A stretch of 64,000 nucleotides of DNA from Chinchilla lanigera (lineage: Eukaryota > Chordata > Mammalia > Rodentia > Chinchillidae): NCBI RefSeq assembly GCF_000276665.1, contig NW_004955433.1, positions 19,701,449 through 19,765,448 on the forward strand, read 5' to 3'. Made by a program: the position numbers and the translations under genes. Under the pieces are notes generated by a model. The model made no database searches and was not told the origin of the DNA. It saw nothing but the letters and a program-made list of their open reading frames with translations. This document shows, in pieces, positions 22,795 to 32,649 of the stretch (position 1 is its first letter; each line of letters opens with the position of its first letter).

Positions 22795-23665
22795 GATGAG
22801 GGATACATTCACCTTGGTTCATCTTTGCCATCAACTTGACTAATTTGAGAAATTTCTGAGATTAGTAAAGTACATTTCTGGGTAATTTTTGGTGTATTAT
22901 GGCACATATGATCTTGGGACTATATCTGGTACACGTGGACCCTTACTGTTGCAGTTCATAAGCTTGGCATGGTGGAAAGGATGAAAGATTACTAAAAGAT
23001 TACTCAGAGTCAGTCCTCAATTCAGACTCCAAGAGAGCTCAGAGGTGCTCCCATGAATGGAGACCCTTCAGCATGAGAGAGCCTGATAAGGACAGCCCCA
23101 AAGTGAAGCCTCTATTGATAGAACCAGAAAGAAAGGAAAAGGAAGGACAACCCCTGTGCAGGAATTCATTAAGAAATGGGGCAAGGACAGGGAAAGTTGG
23201 GACAGCCTGTTACATAATTCATCTTAGAGCCACTCTAAGTAATAAATCAGAGTATGGGGAGGACAACGGGCAAAGCATTAATTCCCTAAGGCAGTGTGTT
23301 TGGTCTGGACTTTGACTTGTGGCCCTGCAGGTTGTATTTTAGTCTCTAACCATACATTCTGGGAGGTTTCGGGCATGTGGCTCCAAAAGTCCCTTACCTC
23401 TGTGTATCCATCTCACACATTCCTCTGGCCAACCCCCCTGCACTGACACTCTGACTTCACCAGCTGCTCTTTGCTTCCAGGATTTCATAAGTCGAACACC
23501 TTTCCTCCAGCGTGCCCTTCTGCTATTCAGTTCCTGCCAAGGATCCACACAACCATGGACTGAAACCCCAGAAACTATGAACCTGAACAAATCCCCCCTC
23601 TTTTAGGTTATCCTTGTCAGATATTTTGAATAAAGAAAGGAAAACTGACCAGCACAACATACCAA
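22795..23665 (+). mobile_element. MaLR-type 3' LTR, probably with inserted sequence
   Basis: Starts CATCAACTTGACTAATTTGA (22830), has GGGACTATATCTGGTACACG (22917), and ends with a TTATCCTTGTCAGATATTTT block and AACTGACCAGCACAAC. At about 870 bases it is too long for this LTR class; 22960-23330 may be another old insert that I cannot name. Confidence 0.5.
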
Positions 23666-24839
23666 AATGTAAGTCATTTTCTCTCCTCTCTCTTCTTAGT
23701 ACTACTGGGGAAGTTAGGCCTCAACTCTTGCTTAGAAAGTCATAATGTGCCTCCTGATTTTCCTTGTTTGCATCTGTCCACCATATTCTCCCCAAAATTG
23801 TTAAAGCCTCACAGTGTCATAATTGTCATTGCTGTTGATGTCATCTTGCTGATAATTCTTACACGGACCTTTATGCCCTTTAGAATACAAAATATATATT
23901 TTGGAAAGGGTACAACAACTTATGACACTGTCTTTGCCTACTTCTGCTTCTTGCTGTCAGTGTCATATCTCTTCCTGGAATATCCTGATATTGTTTCAGT
24001 CACAGTGTAACTGTCACTTCTCCCAAACTAGACCCAGATTCTTCTGTTCTCTTCTACGTCCCAGTTACATGTGCTACATTTAATGAAACCCGTCTGCCCA
24101 TAAGATTCTAAAACCCTTACGGCTAAGAACCACATATTATCTACGTGTCTTAGGGGAGGTGTTCATAAAATATACTGAATAAATAGGTTTAGCAATTAAA
24201 TGTAACAGTTGCTCATATATCCCATATGTTTTGATGTGATTTCTTATTCTCCATAGACTCTACTGTACAACTGACTTATGTAATTTCCAATGATTATGGC
24301 TATTTTTCTTTGTGTTATCAGATGCCTGCCAATAGTAAATGTAAGAGTGTGTGTTTTCACAGCAATTGAGTAACTCAAACCTCTTTGCTTGTTTAGCATG
24401 TTGTGTCTTTCTAAGCTCATTGTGTTATATTTTATACAGTTTTGTAAAATGCTATCATAGTATTGATTTTTATGATTCAAAATTTCTACCAGCTAAATGC
24501 TTGAGAAGTATTTTTATGTAATTCCATGTGTTCAGTAATAGCTAAGCTTGATGACGCCCCTTTCAGTCTGTATGAGAGATATTCTAATGAATAATAATCT
24601 CTGTTATATAGAAATGTAAACACTAGAAGTATGAGAATATGTATAATAGGCTCTGATTACTCTGAGTAATCAATTAATTGAATATGCTTTGAATTCACTT
24701 GCGTATACAGAAGCTTTCTAATTAAAACATTTTTCCCTGGAGTAGGGGAAGAAAAAAAAATGACTGCTTCAAAAGCTGGTGAACTCTACGTTACTGAGGT
24801 TGTTCAGTGCATGTGTTATACTAAAAGTCAGACCTCATG
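23666..24839. other. No gene seen
   Basis: AT-rich. Frames at 23747-24010 and 24244-24480 (minus) show no known domain. Confidence 0.5.
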
Positions 24840-25018
24840 TGCCTAAATTGAAATCCCATTCATTTGACTTTCACTAATTCACTTTACTTCTTCATATCTC
24901 AGTTATATTTGCCATAAAACAGCAATATATCTTTAATGAGTAATGTGCATAAAGCTCCATAAACATCAACATACCCAGTCGTAATATAAATGGAGAATGA
25001 TTATTTATTATCATCATA
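24840..25018 (+). mobile_element. MIR fossil, sense
   Basis: TTCACTTTACTTCTTCATAT (24879) and CAGTTATATTTGCCATAAAA (24901), then GCATAAAGCTCCATAAAC and an ATTATTTATTATCATCAT end. Confidence 0.65.
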
Positions 25019-25021
25019 CTG

Positions 25022-25165
25022 GAAATCTGAGGCAGGAGAACTGCAGATAGAGACCAGCCCAGACAATTTAGTAACTGAGCAAGACACTGGCTCAGAATAA
25101 GAAATAAAAAATTCTAGGAATGTAAGTCAGTTTTAAGGTTCTGGATTCAATTCTCATATATATAC
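25022..25165 (+). mobile_element. B4-like SINE, sense
   Basis: The B1-like part (CTGAGGCAGGAGAACTGCAG, GACCAGCCC, GACACTGGCTCAGAATAAG) is followed by a weak ID-like part (GGAATGTAAGTCAGTTTTAA and GGATTCAATTCTCA). Confidence 0.65.
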
Positions 25166-25407
25166 ATAATTTAAACCAGTTATTACTGTGATTAAAAATT
25201 ATTTTTACCATTAGTAGTGATAAAGTAAATAATAGAGGATATAGTGTGCTTAGCTGTATGAGTGCTCGTGAGAGGTAAACTGTGTGGTATCTCTTCAATA
25301 GTGTTGCAAAGAAGTGAGAGAAACAGTAGGGACGATGTCAGAGAAAATGCAAGATTTGAAGAAATACATGAGGAATATATTCATGTTCATAAAACTTTCA
25401 GGGAAGC

Positions 25408-25554
25408 CTTTTTATTTTTGAGGTAGGGTCACACTATGTAGTTCAGACTGGCCTTGAACTCACTATGTATCCCAGGCTGCCTTCAAACTCATAGTGATCC
25501 TCCTGTCTTAGCCTCCCAAGCCCTGGGATTACAGGCCTGCACCACCATGTTCAG
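25408..25554 (-). mobile_element. B1-type SINE, antisense
   Basis: TTGAGGTAGGGTCACACTAT and the following GTTCAGACTGGCC and CCCTGGGATTACAGGCCTGC words give a complete reversed B1. Confidence 0.92.
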
Positions 25555-25649
25555 CAAGGGGAGCTTTTATCCTACTTATTCTCATGAGTCCATTGAGTCT
25601 ATGGTACAAAGTTATTCAGGAAACTTCAAGTGTTTCTTTTAGTTTATAT

Positions 25650-26160
25650 TTCTTAGACTTTTTTGGATAGGGTCTCACTATGTTCTCCACACTGTCCTCA
25701 GAGTCTTGGGCTCTGTTACAGTTTCTTTCCCACTGCTGGGTCACAATACCCCAAATTCACAATTTAAAGAAGGAAATGTTTATTTTGGATCACCATTTCA
25801 GTCCACTGTTGGCTGATTCCAAGGGAGACACAGGATGGCCAAAGAGAATGGTGGAGGAAAAGGTGCTGAGCACATGGCATCCAGGAATCAGGGAGTTAAA
25901 GAAGGAGCTGGCAGGGAAGACACAAATTTCCAGGCCAAATCCCCAAGTGAACCACCTCCAACAACACATTCACCTGCTGAGCTCATTAGTGAATGAATCT
26001 ACTAATGGGTATAGTGCCCATAGGATGGAGTCACCTTTCACAAGATCAACCTTTGAGCACTTGAAACTTTTGAGCAACATTCTAGGTCTAAACCATACCA
26101 TGTTCAAACACTTCTCCTGCTTCAGTTTTCTGAGCAGCTGGGACTGCATGCACATACTGT
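25650..26160 (-). mobile_element. B1-type SINE split by a MaLR-like insert
   Basis: The reversed B1 begins TTTTTTGGATAGGGTCTCAC (about 25658) and breaks near 25715. It resumes at about 26110 (CTTCTCCTGCTTCAGTTTTC, then GGGACTGCATGCACA) and ends near 26160. The piece between is the MaLR-like relic. Confidence 0.7.
25716..26108. mobile_element. MaLR-type LTR relic inserted in a B1
   Basis: TGTTACAGTTTCTTTCCCAC, AAGAAGGAAATGTTTATTTT, GAGGAAAAGGTGCTGAGCAC, TTAGTGAATGAATCTACTAA and TCTAAACCATACCATG follow the order of the relics near 1355 and 3890. It must be younger than the B1 it splits. Confidence 0.65.
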
Positions 26161-26536
26161 GTCAATTATTTATTTTTTACTTAGGTAAGGCCTACAATTA
26201 TGGAAGAAGCATGGGCTTTGCCCAGCCAATCAAATAAAAGACGTTACATTTCAGATAGACAGATGGCTTAGGATACAACTGCATCTAAGGGATTATTTAT
26301 GTTAATTTATGCATTAGTCTTTTCCAAGGATGCACTCAAAATATCAGAGTATTTTACGCAAGCTAAAATTAGATTTAGGAAAGTAAAGGCAAGGCCAGAT
26401 AAGGTAAAAGAAAAAAAAACTCATGAATATGCGTGTTTGAAATGAATACGTTTTAAGTCTCAAAGCCAGAGAGGAAGCATTGCTTTTGTTATTTCCTTAA
26501 GAGCTGAACAGACAAATGTGACCACAGTGCCTAACA
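26161..26536. other. Nothing recognised
   Basis: AT-rich sequence left of the inverted L1. Confidence 0.5.
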
Positions 26537-26552
26537 AGAGGAATGTTTTTTT
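26537..26552 (+). repeat. Left target-site duplication of the inverted L1
   Basis: The word around AGAGGAATGTTTTTT precedes the T-rich antisense tail of the L1 and resembles AGAAGAATGGTTTTTT at 31690-31705. The low-complexity T run weakens the case. Confidence 0.65.
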
Positions 26553-26705
26553 CTTTATTTTTCTAGTTTTTAAAAAATTAATTAATTTTATTGGTATATT
26601 TTAGATATAGGTAATGATCACATTCATCATAGGGAATTTGAATTGCACATGATATATCTTGATTTGTTTTGCTTTCATTCCCTTCCTCTTCCTTCAATTG
26701 GTAAA

Positions 26706-26845
26706 TTTGGTAAATGTCATACTTTTTATAAATAAATGATAAAAGTAACCACAGGAAATCTGCAGAATGACATTGCTGAGTGTAGTTCCTTTTTGTTTAG
26801 AAAAATGAATGACTTTCTTAAAATCTGGGCAAACAGTGCATGCCT
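26706..26845 (-). repeat. 140-bp duplicate of MAPK1 pseudogene 3'UTR
   Basis: This stretch matches 28443-28582 inside the MAPK1 pseudogene over 140 bases in the same orientation, with 5 differences by eye (about 96 percent) and no gaps. It lies about 0.7 kb outside the retrocopy, between two parts of the 3'UTR of the host L1. It has no poly(A) and no target duplication, so it is not an independent retrocopy. Confidence 0.93.
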
Positions 26846-26945
26846 CTCCTCCTCTCCTCCTTATTTACAAAAGCTTTGTTTCCATTTTTTTTCTTTTCTC
26901 TTTTTTCTTCTATCTTCCTTCCTTTCCCCCTCCTCTTTCCTAGTT
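26845..26945. repeat. Polypyrimidine stretch of an L1 3'UTR
   Basis: CT-rich on the plus strand. It corresponds to the purine-rich patch of the L1 3'UTR on the minus strand. Confidence 0.7.
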
Positions 26946-27023
26946 GCCCTTCCCATTTGATCATTTTCCCCTATCTCACACTATCTATTATACATTCTAG
27001 CCCTTAGTTATGCTTTTGGTTTT

Positions 27024-27510
27024 TCACAGCAAAGAAACCATGTAATATTTGTACATGTGTGTAGGATTTTTTTCACTTAAGGGTGTAGTCTCAAGGTGCA
27101 TCCATTCACCTAGAAATATCTCAGACTTATTCTTCTTTAAGGTAGAGCAGTACTCCATTGTATAAAAAATCCACATCATTTTTATCCATTCATAGCTTGA
27201 TGGCATTTTGGCTCTTTCCAAAATTTAGCTATTACAAACTGTGCTGCAATAAACATGGGTGTACATATGTTGCTCTGGTATGATGCTCTTAAATCTTTCG
27301 GAAAGATCCCAAGAAGGACAATAGCTAGGACAAATGGAATCTCTAGCTTTAGGTTTTTGATGAATCTCCACACTGATATTCACAGTGGTTATACCAGTCT
27401 ACACTCCCACCAACAGCGGAGAAGGGCTCCTTTTTCCCAACAGCCCCTCCAGCATTTGTTATTGGTTGTTTTCTTGATGATGGCCATTCTTCCTGGAGTG
27501 AGATGGGATT
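27024..27510 (-). pseudogene. L1 ORF2 C-terminal fragment
   Basis: Minus-strand translation gives the L1 ORF2 C-terminal hallmarks, including KMMWIFYTMEYCS-like and PKCHQAMNG-like stretches and LLGIFPKDL, in two frames. It is the C-terminal, cysteine-rich end of ORF2 in the inverted L1, continued after the MAPK1 retrocopy at 30483. Confidence 0.9.
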
Positions 27511-27527
27511 TCCGTGCTGTTTTATTT
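27511..27527 (+). repeat. Left target-site duplication of the MAPK1 retrocopy
   Basis: TCCGTGCTGTTTTATTT, L1-derived sequence, is repeated in diverged form at 30465-30482 on the other side of the retrocopy. The L1 sequence continues across once the retrocopy and one copy are removed. Confidence 0.8.
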
Positions 27528-28442
27528 CTTATTTTTTTGAAGATAAAGATGTACATTTATTTCCATGAATTACATGTGAAGTGCTGTTCACATTAGCAGA
27601 CATCCTTTATATAACCATTATTATAAAAAAAAAAAACAAGTAAAAGGACAACTGAGCAATGAAAAGTAAAAATAGAATTTTTTTCCTAAATGATCTGCTG
27701 GATAGCATTTTCTGTGGAACACAACACAAAGGTAACAATAGATTTTTCACTTCAATCCTAGGCAAGTGGCAATTGGACAGTCTTCTCTGTGTGGAAAGCT
27801 GTAGCAGCCATGGGAGGGTACAGTAATTATTGAACAAGGCAAATTTCTCACCACGGAGGGCAGTGTGGGAGTCAGGAGGCATGGCATTGAGACAGACCAC
27901 CACATCTATGCCACAGTACACAGTGGTAGGAATAAATACTTAAAGAGACCAGGAAAATGTGGAGAGATCTCTGAACATGACTTAGAGATTGCTTTTTCTG
28001 ATGTTCTTAACTCAGTAGTTCAGAAGTATCTGAGGGTATTTGATGATAGAACAGTGATCCACCTTATGAGCTCATAAAGGCTTTATTATAAACTGTTCTA
28101 TCCTAGGTTGAAAAATGAACTCGAGTTGCTGACATGCTGCAGAAGGAAAGAAGGATCATACACTTTCTCATTTAAAGATGCAGTGTTCCTCTCAGTAAAT
28201 TCTCAGGCATTGAACATGGTTACTAAAAGACACACTGTGTGAAGCAGCTCAGGGCATGTGTGCACCAGGCGTGGGACCCTCCACCTGGGACTTCTGGGTC
28301 ATTTTGCCGACTCCTTCTCCAGCAACTTTCCCCAGCTCAGTGCTGTAACTTTGGTGAGTCTGTTACCAAATGCTGAGCACAACTGCCACTTTATATCTTT
28401 TTGTGCAGCTCTTGTAAACACTAAGTACTACATGTAATGCAT

Positions 28443-28582
28443 TTTGGTAAATGTCATACTTTTTATAAATAAATGATAAAAGTAACCACAATAAATCTGT
28501 AGAATGACATTGCTGAGTGTAGTTCCTTTTTGTTTAGAAAAATGAATGACTTTTTAAAAATCTGGGCAAACAGTGCATGCCT
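28443..28582 (-). repeat. Source copy of the 140-bp duplication within MAPK1 pseudogene
   Basis: It is part of the MAPK1 3'UTR homology, continuous with UTR sequence on both sides, and is therefore the likely donor of the copy at 26706-26845. Confidence 0.85.
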
Positions 28583-29789
28583 TAAATGTGTTTGTGACTA
28601 CCACGCTATGAGAAAAGATAGACATGTGTGCTTCCAAAGGTTCCCAAGGCAGAAACACTTGCTGCAGACTGCAAAGTCATCCAAAGTATCTCCACGAGCT
28701 CCTGCTCTGGGGAGACAGTTGCAAGTGACAGAAAAAGTGCAAATTCAGTGCTACCACTGACTTAAAGTGTTCTAGGTAGGACTTTCTTTTCATAAAGTAA
28801 GATGTCGGTGACGGCTGCCAGTCTGGAAAGGTTTGCTCTGAGGCCACCTGGGTTGGAGAGGATGCAGGAGAGGGAAGAACCACTGCATATTTCAAACCAG
28901 AAAGTGGAAAAAAGATAAAAGCAACAGTAAGCATTAGGTGCACTGAAAGTACACACTGTACACACTGCCATGGGTCTCTGGTGGTGACACACACAGGGGT
29001 GCTAGAAGGAATTCTCTGGACTGAAGGAATTCTTTGAAAGCATAAAAGTCACAATTACCGGAAACCACCCTTCCAATAAGCTCAAAGGAATCAAGGTGGA
29101 TAAACTAACACAGGCCGGAGAGAAGAGCAGGAGTCAAGAACTGAGAAGAAACACTGATGTCTGATCACGCCCAGTCTTCTGAGCCCACATCCTGACAAAT
29201 TTAAGAGTGTATCCTGGCTGGAAATACCAGTCTCTTCTAAAAGGAGTTCTTTGAGATTTTCCTCAGGAAAGTCATCCAGTTCCACATCAAACCTGAATGA
29301 CACTTCAGCAATGAGCTCATCACTTGGGTCATAGTGCTGCTCCAGATCTGAGTGGGCCAGAGCCTGTTCAACCTCAATCCTCTTGTGAGCATTGAATGTA
29401 AACATTTTGTCCAGCAGTCCAGGGCTTTAGGGTAAACACTTGGGAAAAGCTTGTTCCATGACAGAGTATTTTTTGTGTGAAAGAGAAAGCAATTTTTTTT
29501 TTAGCTTTTAAATCTATTATATAATTCAGGTCTTCTTGTGATAGGGATCCAAGAATGCCTAGAATGTGGTTCACCTGGTCAAGATAATGGTTTCCTGGAA
29601 GGATGGGCCCGTTGCAGAGCATCTCTGCCAGAATGAAGTCCACTGACCAAATAGTCATGGCCCTTGTTATAGCCCTTGGAATCCAATTATTTCTGGAGCC
29701 CTGTACCAACCTGTGGCCACATGCTCTGTCAGGAACCCTGTGTAATCATGATCAGGATCTGCAATGTGGATCAGACCAAAGTCACAGAG

Positions 29790-30064
29790 CATTATGATGT
29801 CAGATACTTTGCTGCAAATGATCAACTCATTCAAAGCTCTTTCTTGAACCCATTCTATGACCTAAGTTCCAGGGTTCATTGCAGGTGGGATCACCTCCTC
29901 AGTTTGCACTAACCTTCCATTTCTCAGACCTGCTCCTTGTCTTCCATTCAGTCCAGGAATGTCAGTATTTCCAAAGATTCTCCCTACTTCCCTCCCTTTT
30001 CTTATCATCAAATCTTCTCCCATGGCTTTAAAAAGAAGTTTCATGTACTAGAGATGTAAGTTTC
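29790..30064 (-). other. 275-base extra segment inside the MAPK1 pseudogene
   Basis: Kinase homology stops after the NTT(C/Y)-plus-three-codons region at 30065 and resumes at the (I)CDFGL codons at 29789. The 275 bases between match neither MAPK1 coding sequence nor any repeat I recognise. No poly(A), target duplication or terminal repeat is visible at its edges. From memory, the MAPK1 exon 3/exon 4 boundary falls between the Lys and Ile codons before CDFG, which is exactly this point. It may be an alternative exon captured in the copied transcript, or a later insertion. Confidence 0.75.
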
Positions 30065-30464
30065 CTGGACAGCATAGGTGGTGTTGGGCAGCAGGTTTGT
30101 AGGCTTGAGATCACAGTGCAGAATGTTAGCTGAGTGGATATATTTTAACTTTTTAACCATCTGGTAAAGAAAATAGCAGAGATGGTTTTTGCTGAGTTGT
30201 TGGGTCTTCAAGACTTTTGAAAGGTCTGTTTCCATTAGGTCCTCTACTTTTCATACATCTTTAATTTGGTTGATGGTTGGTGCATGGATAATATCAATGA
30301 TGCCAATGATATTCACATGTCTGAAGCAAAGTAAGATTTTTATCTCCCTCAGGGTTCTCTGGCAGTAAGCCTCGTTTTCAAAAGGACTGATTTTCTTGAT
30401 AGCTACTTGCTCCTTCTTTGCTACTGTGATATGCAGAGCCACTGCCTGCCTGATTGAAGGGGCC

Positions 30465-30482
30465 TCAGTGCTATTTTAATTT
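30465..30482 (+). repeat. Right target-site duplication of the MAPK1 retrocopy
   Basis: TCAGTGCTATTTTAATTT matches 27511-27527 with a few differences and rejoins the interrupted minus-strand L1. Confidence 0.8.
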
Positions 30483-30660
30483 GCATCTTTTGAATGACCA
30501 GTGATGTTGAATAGTTTTTCATATATTTGTTTGTCATTTGTACTTCTTTACTTGGGAAGTGTCCATTTCATATGCCCATTTTTGGATTGGATCTTTAAAT
30601 TTAGGGGATTTGATCTTTTCGAGTTCTCTGTATATTCTAGATATTAATCCTTTGTCTGAG
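30483..30660 (-). pseudogene. L1 ORF2 fragment right of the MAPK1 retrocopy
   Basis: The reverse strand reads DKGLISRIYRELEKIKSP and onward to a KWAYEMDTSQVKK-like stretch, which precedes in L1 order the fragment at 27024-27510. The two were contiguous before the retrocopy landed. Confidence 0.9.
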
Positions 30661-30664
30661 GAGC

Positions 30665-31689
30665 AGCTGAATGACATGATATTCTGCACAGAAGACCCCC
30701 AAAACTCCACCAAAAAACTACTAGATTTAATAAACAGATTCAATCACATAGTTCAATACAAAGTCAGCACTCAAAAATCAATAACATTCTTGTATACAAA
30801 TAACAAAATCACTGAGATACAAATTGGGGAAACCACACCTTTACAAGAGCATCAAAAAATGAGATACTTAGGAATCAGTCTAATAATGAATGTAAAAGAC
30901 TTTTACTTTGAAAATTACTCTGAAAAAGGAGACCAAGGAGTATATCAGAATGTGGAAAGATGTCCCTTACTCTTGGGGAGGAAGAACCAATATAATGAAA
31001 ATGACCATACTTCCAAAATTGTTATGCAGATTTAATGCAATTCTGATCAAAATTCCAGCAGCATATCTCACAGAAATATAGAAAATGATCCTAAATTCAT
31101 TTGGAACCAGAAGACACTTACAATAGTGAAAACAATTCTGGCCAACAAAGGCAAGGCAGGGGACATCTCAATCTCTGACTTGAAATTATACTGTTATTGT
31201 AAAACTATTGTAAAAAAAAACTAGCATAGTACATGGAAAAAGTTTTTAAAGAGACCTAAGAATCAATGGAACAGATTAGAAGATGCAGAAACATCTCTGA
31301 ACACATTCAGTCACCCTATTTTTATCAAAGGGTCCAAATACTTTTACTGGAAGAAAGCCTCTTTAATAAGTGGTGCTAGAAAAACTAGTTCTCCACATGC
31401 CAAAGACTAAAACTAGAATCATATCTCTCATGATACAGTAAATTAAAATAAAAATGTATAAAAATCTAGATATTAATTCAGAAACACTAAACCTGCTGAA
31501 AAACAGAATAGGCAGAACTCTTAAAAATATAGGTGTAAGCAAATCTTTATGAACAAAACCTCCAATCATATGGGCAATATTACAAAGAGTAGACACCTAT
31601 GATCTCATCTTATTAAAAAGCTATTTTATAGCAAAAAAATTACCAACAGAGAACAAAGACTACCCATAGATAGGGAAAACCTTTTTGCC
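30665..31689 (+). pseudogene. Inverted 5' part of L1 ORF2
   Basis: The plus-strand translation shows NDMIFCTEDPQNSTKKLLDLIN and onward, including FLYTNNKITE and MRYLGISLIMNVKDFY, followed by stops and frameshifts. It covers ORF2 from the catalytic motif to just before the DKGLISRIY region, so together with the minus-strand part only a few tens of bases of L1 are missing at the inversion point. Confidence 0.9.
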
Positions 31690-31705
31690 AGAAGAATGGT
31701 TTTTT
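31690..31705 (+). repeat. Right target-site duplication of the inverted L1
   Basis: AGAAGAATGGTTTTTT lies just past the end of the plus-strand L1 segment and pairs with 26537-26552. Confidence 0.65.
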
Positions 31706-31834
31706 GATCATTTCAAAGAGTCAATTGCTTTATTACATAACTGAGTAGCTGAAATTATATATCTATAGATAACAATTTTATATATATATATAACATATAT
31801 ATCTATCAAGCATGAACACAGTTCAGTTTAGATA

Positions 31835-31840
31835 GTGCTT

Positions 31841-31875
<35 letters not shown>

Positions 31876-32020
31876 TTTTTTTTGAGACAGGGTCTCGCTA
31901 TACAGTTCAGGATGGCCTTGAGCTCACTTTGTAGCCCAGGCTGGCCTCGAACTCACAACGATCCTCCTACCTCAGCCTCCCAAGTGCTGGGATTACAGGT
32001 GTGAGCCACCGTGCCCGGCC
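31835..32020 (-). mobile_element. Young-looking B1 SINE, antisense, with duplication
   Basis: Long poly(T) tail, then GAGACAGGGTCTCGCTATAC and a complete reversed B1 ending GTGCCCGGCC, keeping several CpG sites. CAGTTTAGATA is exact at 31824-31834 and 32021-32031. Confidence 0.97.
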
Positions 32021-32031
32021 CAGTTTAGATA

Positions 32032-32649
32032 ATTTTCAAAGTGAGATTGCATTTCCTATTTTAGTATGCTTTGCACATATTCCAGCATGAATACTTGGAA
32101 ATAATTAACATTTGAGATATTTTAGAATCACAATTCTTTACAAAATTTCCTTTAGAGTTCATTGTCCTGTTATGAATCATTCCGAGGGTAATTTTTAAAA
32201 TATTTTGACCATCAGATATTATGAAGCATATGAAGTAAACTTCAGCAATTTTTCCAGAATACTGCCTCTGGTTAATTTTCTTTCCCAGGGAAAGTACATG
32301 TTAATGGCTTGTTTTCTTGAGAAATGGAGCTTCAGGCAGTCTGAGATAAACTCATAAGCACTCGAATCTCTTATTGATCCATTTTTTCAATAATTACATC
32401 TTATCTTCAAAAGTACAAAAGACAACATATGGAGTGTTAAAAATCAATAACACTAAGGATATGAAAGTAAACAGTTTGAGCTGGCTTTTGTATTTTTATG
32501 AGAGTAGTCAAAGTTTTATTAAAGGGTGGTACTGATGGGAATGGGATATTAACATTGCTTTTCTTAATGAAAAGTCTCAATATATAAGGTAAAAATGGTC
32601 ATATCTTACTTATAAGCACTATCATACATATGCATATACATAAATAAAT
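32032..32649. other. Nothing recognised
   Basis: AT-rich, no supported feature. Confidence 0.5.

Larger units (their letters stand above)
27528..30464 (-). pseudogene. MAPK1P: Processed pseudogene of MAPK1 (ERK2)
   Basis: The minus strand carries an intron-less, 5'-truncated copy of the mitogen-activated kinase ERK2 mRNA. It starts at about codon 35 (in the glycine-rich loop, near 30455), runs through [24 protein letters not shown]-like and EVEQALAH blocks to about 29205, and continues through about 1.65 kb of 3'UTR to a signal near 27550 and a T-rich stretch (the antisense poly(A)). Residues such as IEVEQALAH and DPSDE fit ERK2 better than ERK1. Lesions: a stop at the Tyr after KDV, HRD changed to HCD, the activation-loop TEY changed to TEH, frame changes, and a 275-base extra block. 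A diverged target duplication flanks it. It lies inside an older L1 and has no promoter of its own that I can see. It cannot make a working kinase. Confidence 0.97.
26553..31689 (-). mobile_element. L1 with 5' inversion, later split by a retrocopy
   Basis: From left to right: an L1 3'UTR in reverse (26553-27020, containing the 140-bp duplicate); reversed C-terminal ORF2 (27024-27510); the MAPK1 retrocopy; further reversed ORF2 to about 30660; then a plus-strand ORF2 piece (about 30665-31689) that begins at the reverse-transcriptase ADDMI-type motif and ends shortly before the point where the reversed part begins. This is the structure expected of twin priming. Flanks read AGAGGAATGTTTTTTT-like at 26537-26552 and AGAAGAATGGTTTTTT at 31690-31705, a diverged target duplication. 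The element is 5' truncated and non-coding. Confidence 0.9.

Noticed and set aside
25680..26237. 185-codon open frame
   Set aside because: It runs across a B1 fragment and a MaLR-like relic and continues into flanking DNA, with no domain.
29091..30442. Kinase-like frames taken as a live MAP kinase gene
   Set aside because: The copy is intron-less, 5' truncated, frame-shifted, has an in-frame stop and altered HRD and TEY motifs, and is flanked by a target duplication. It is a processed pseudogene.
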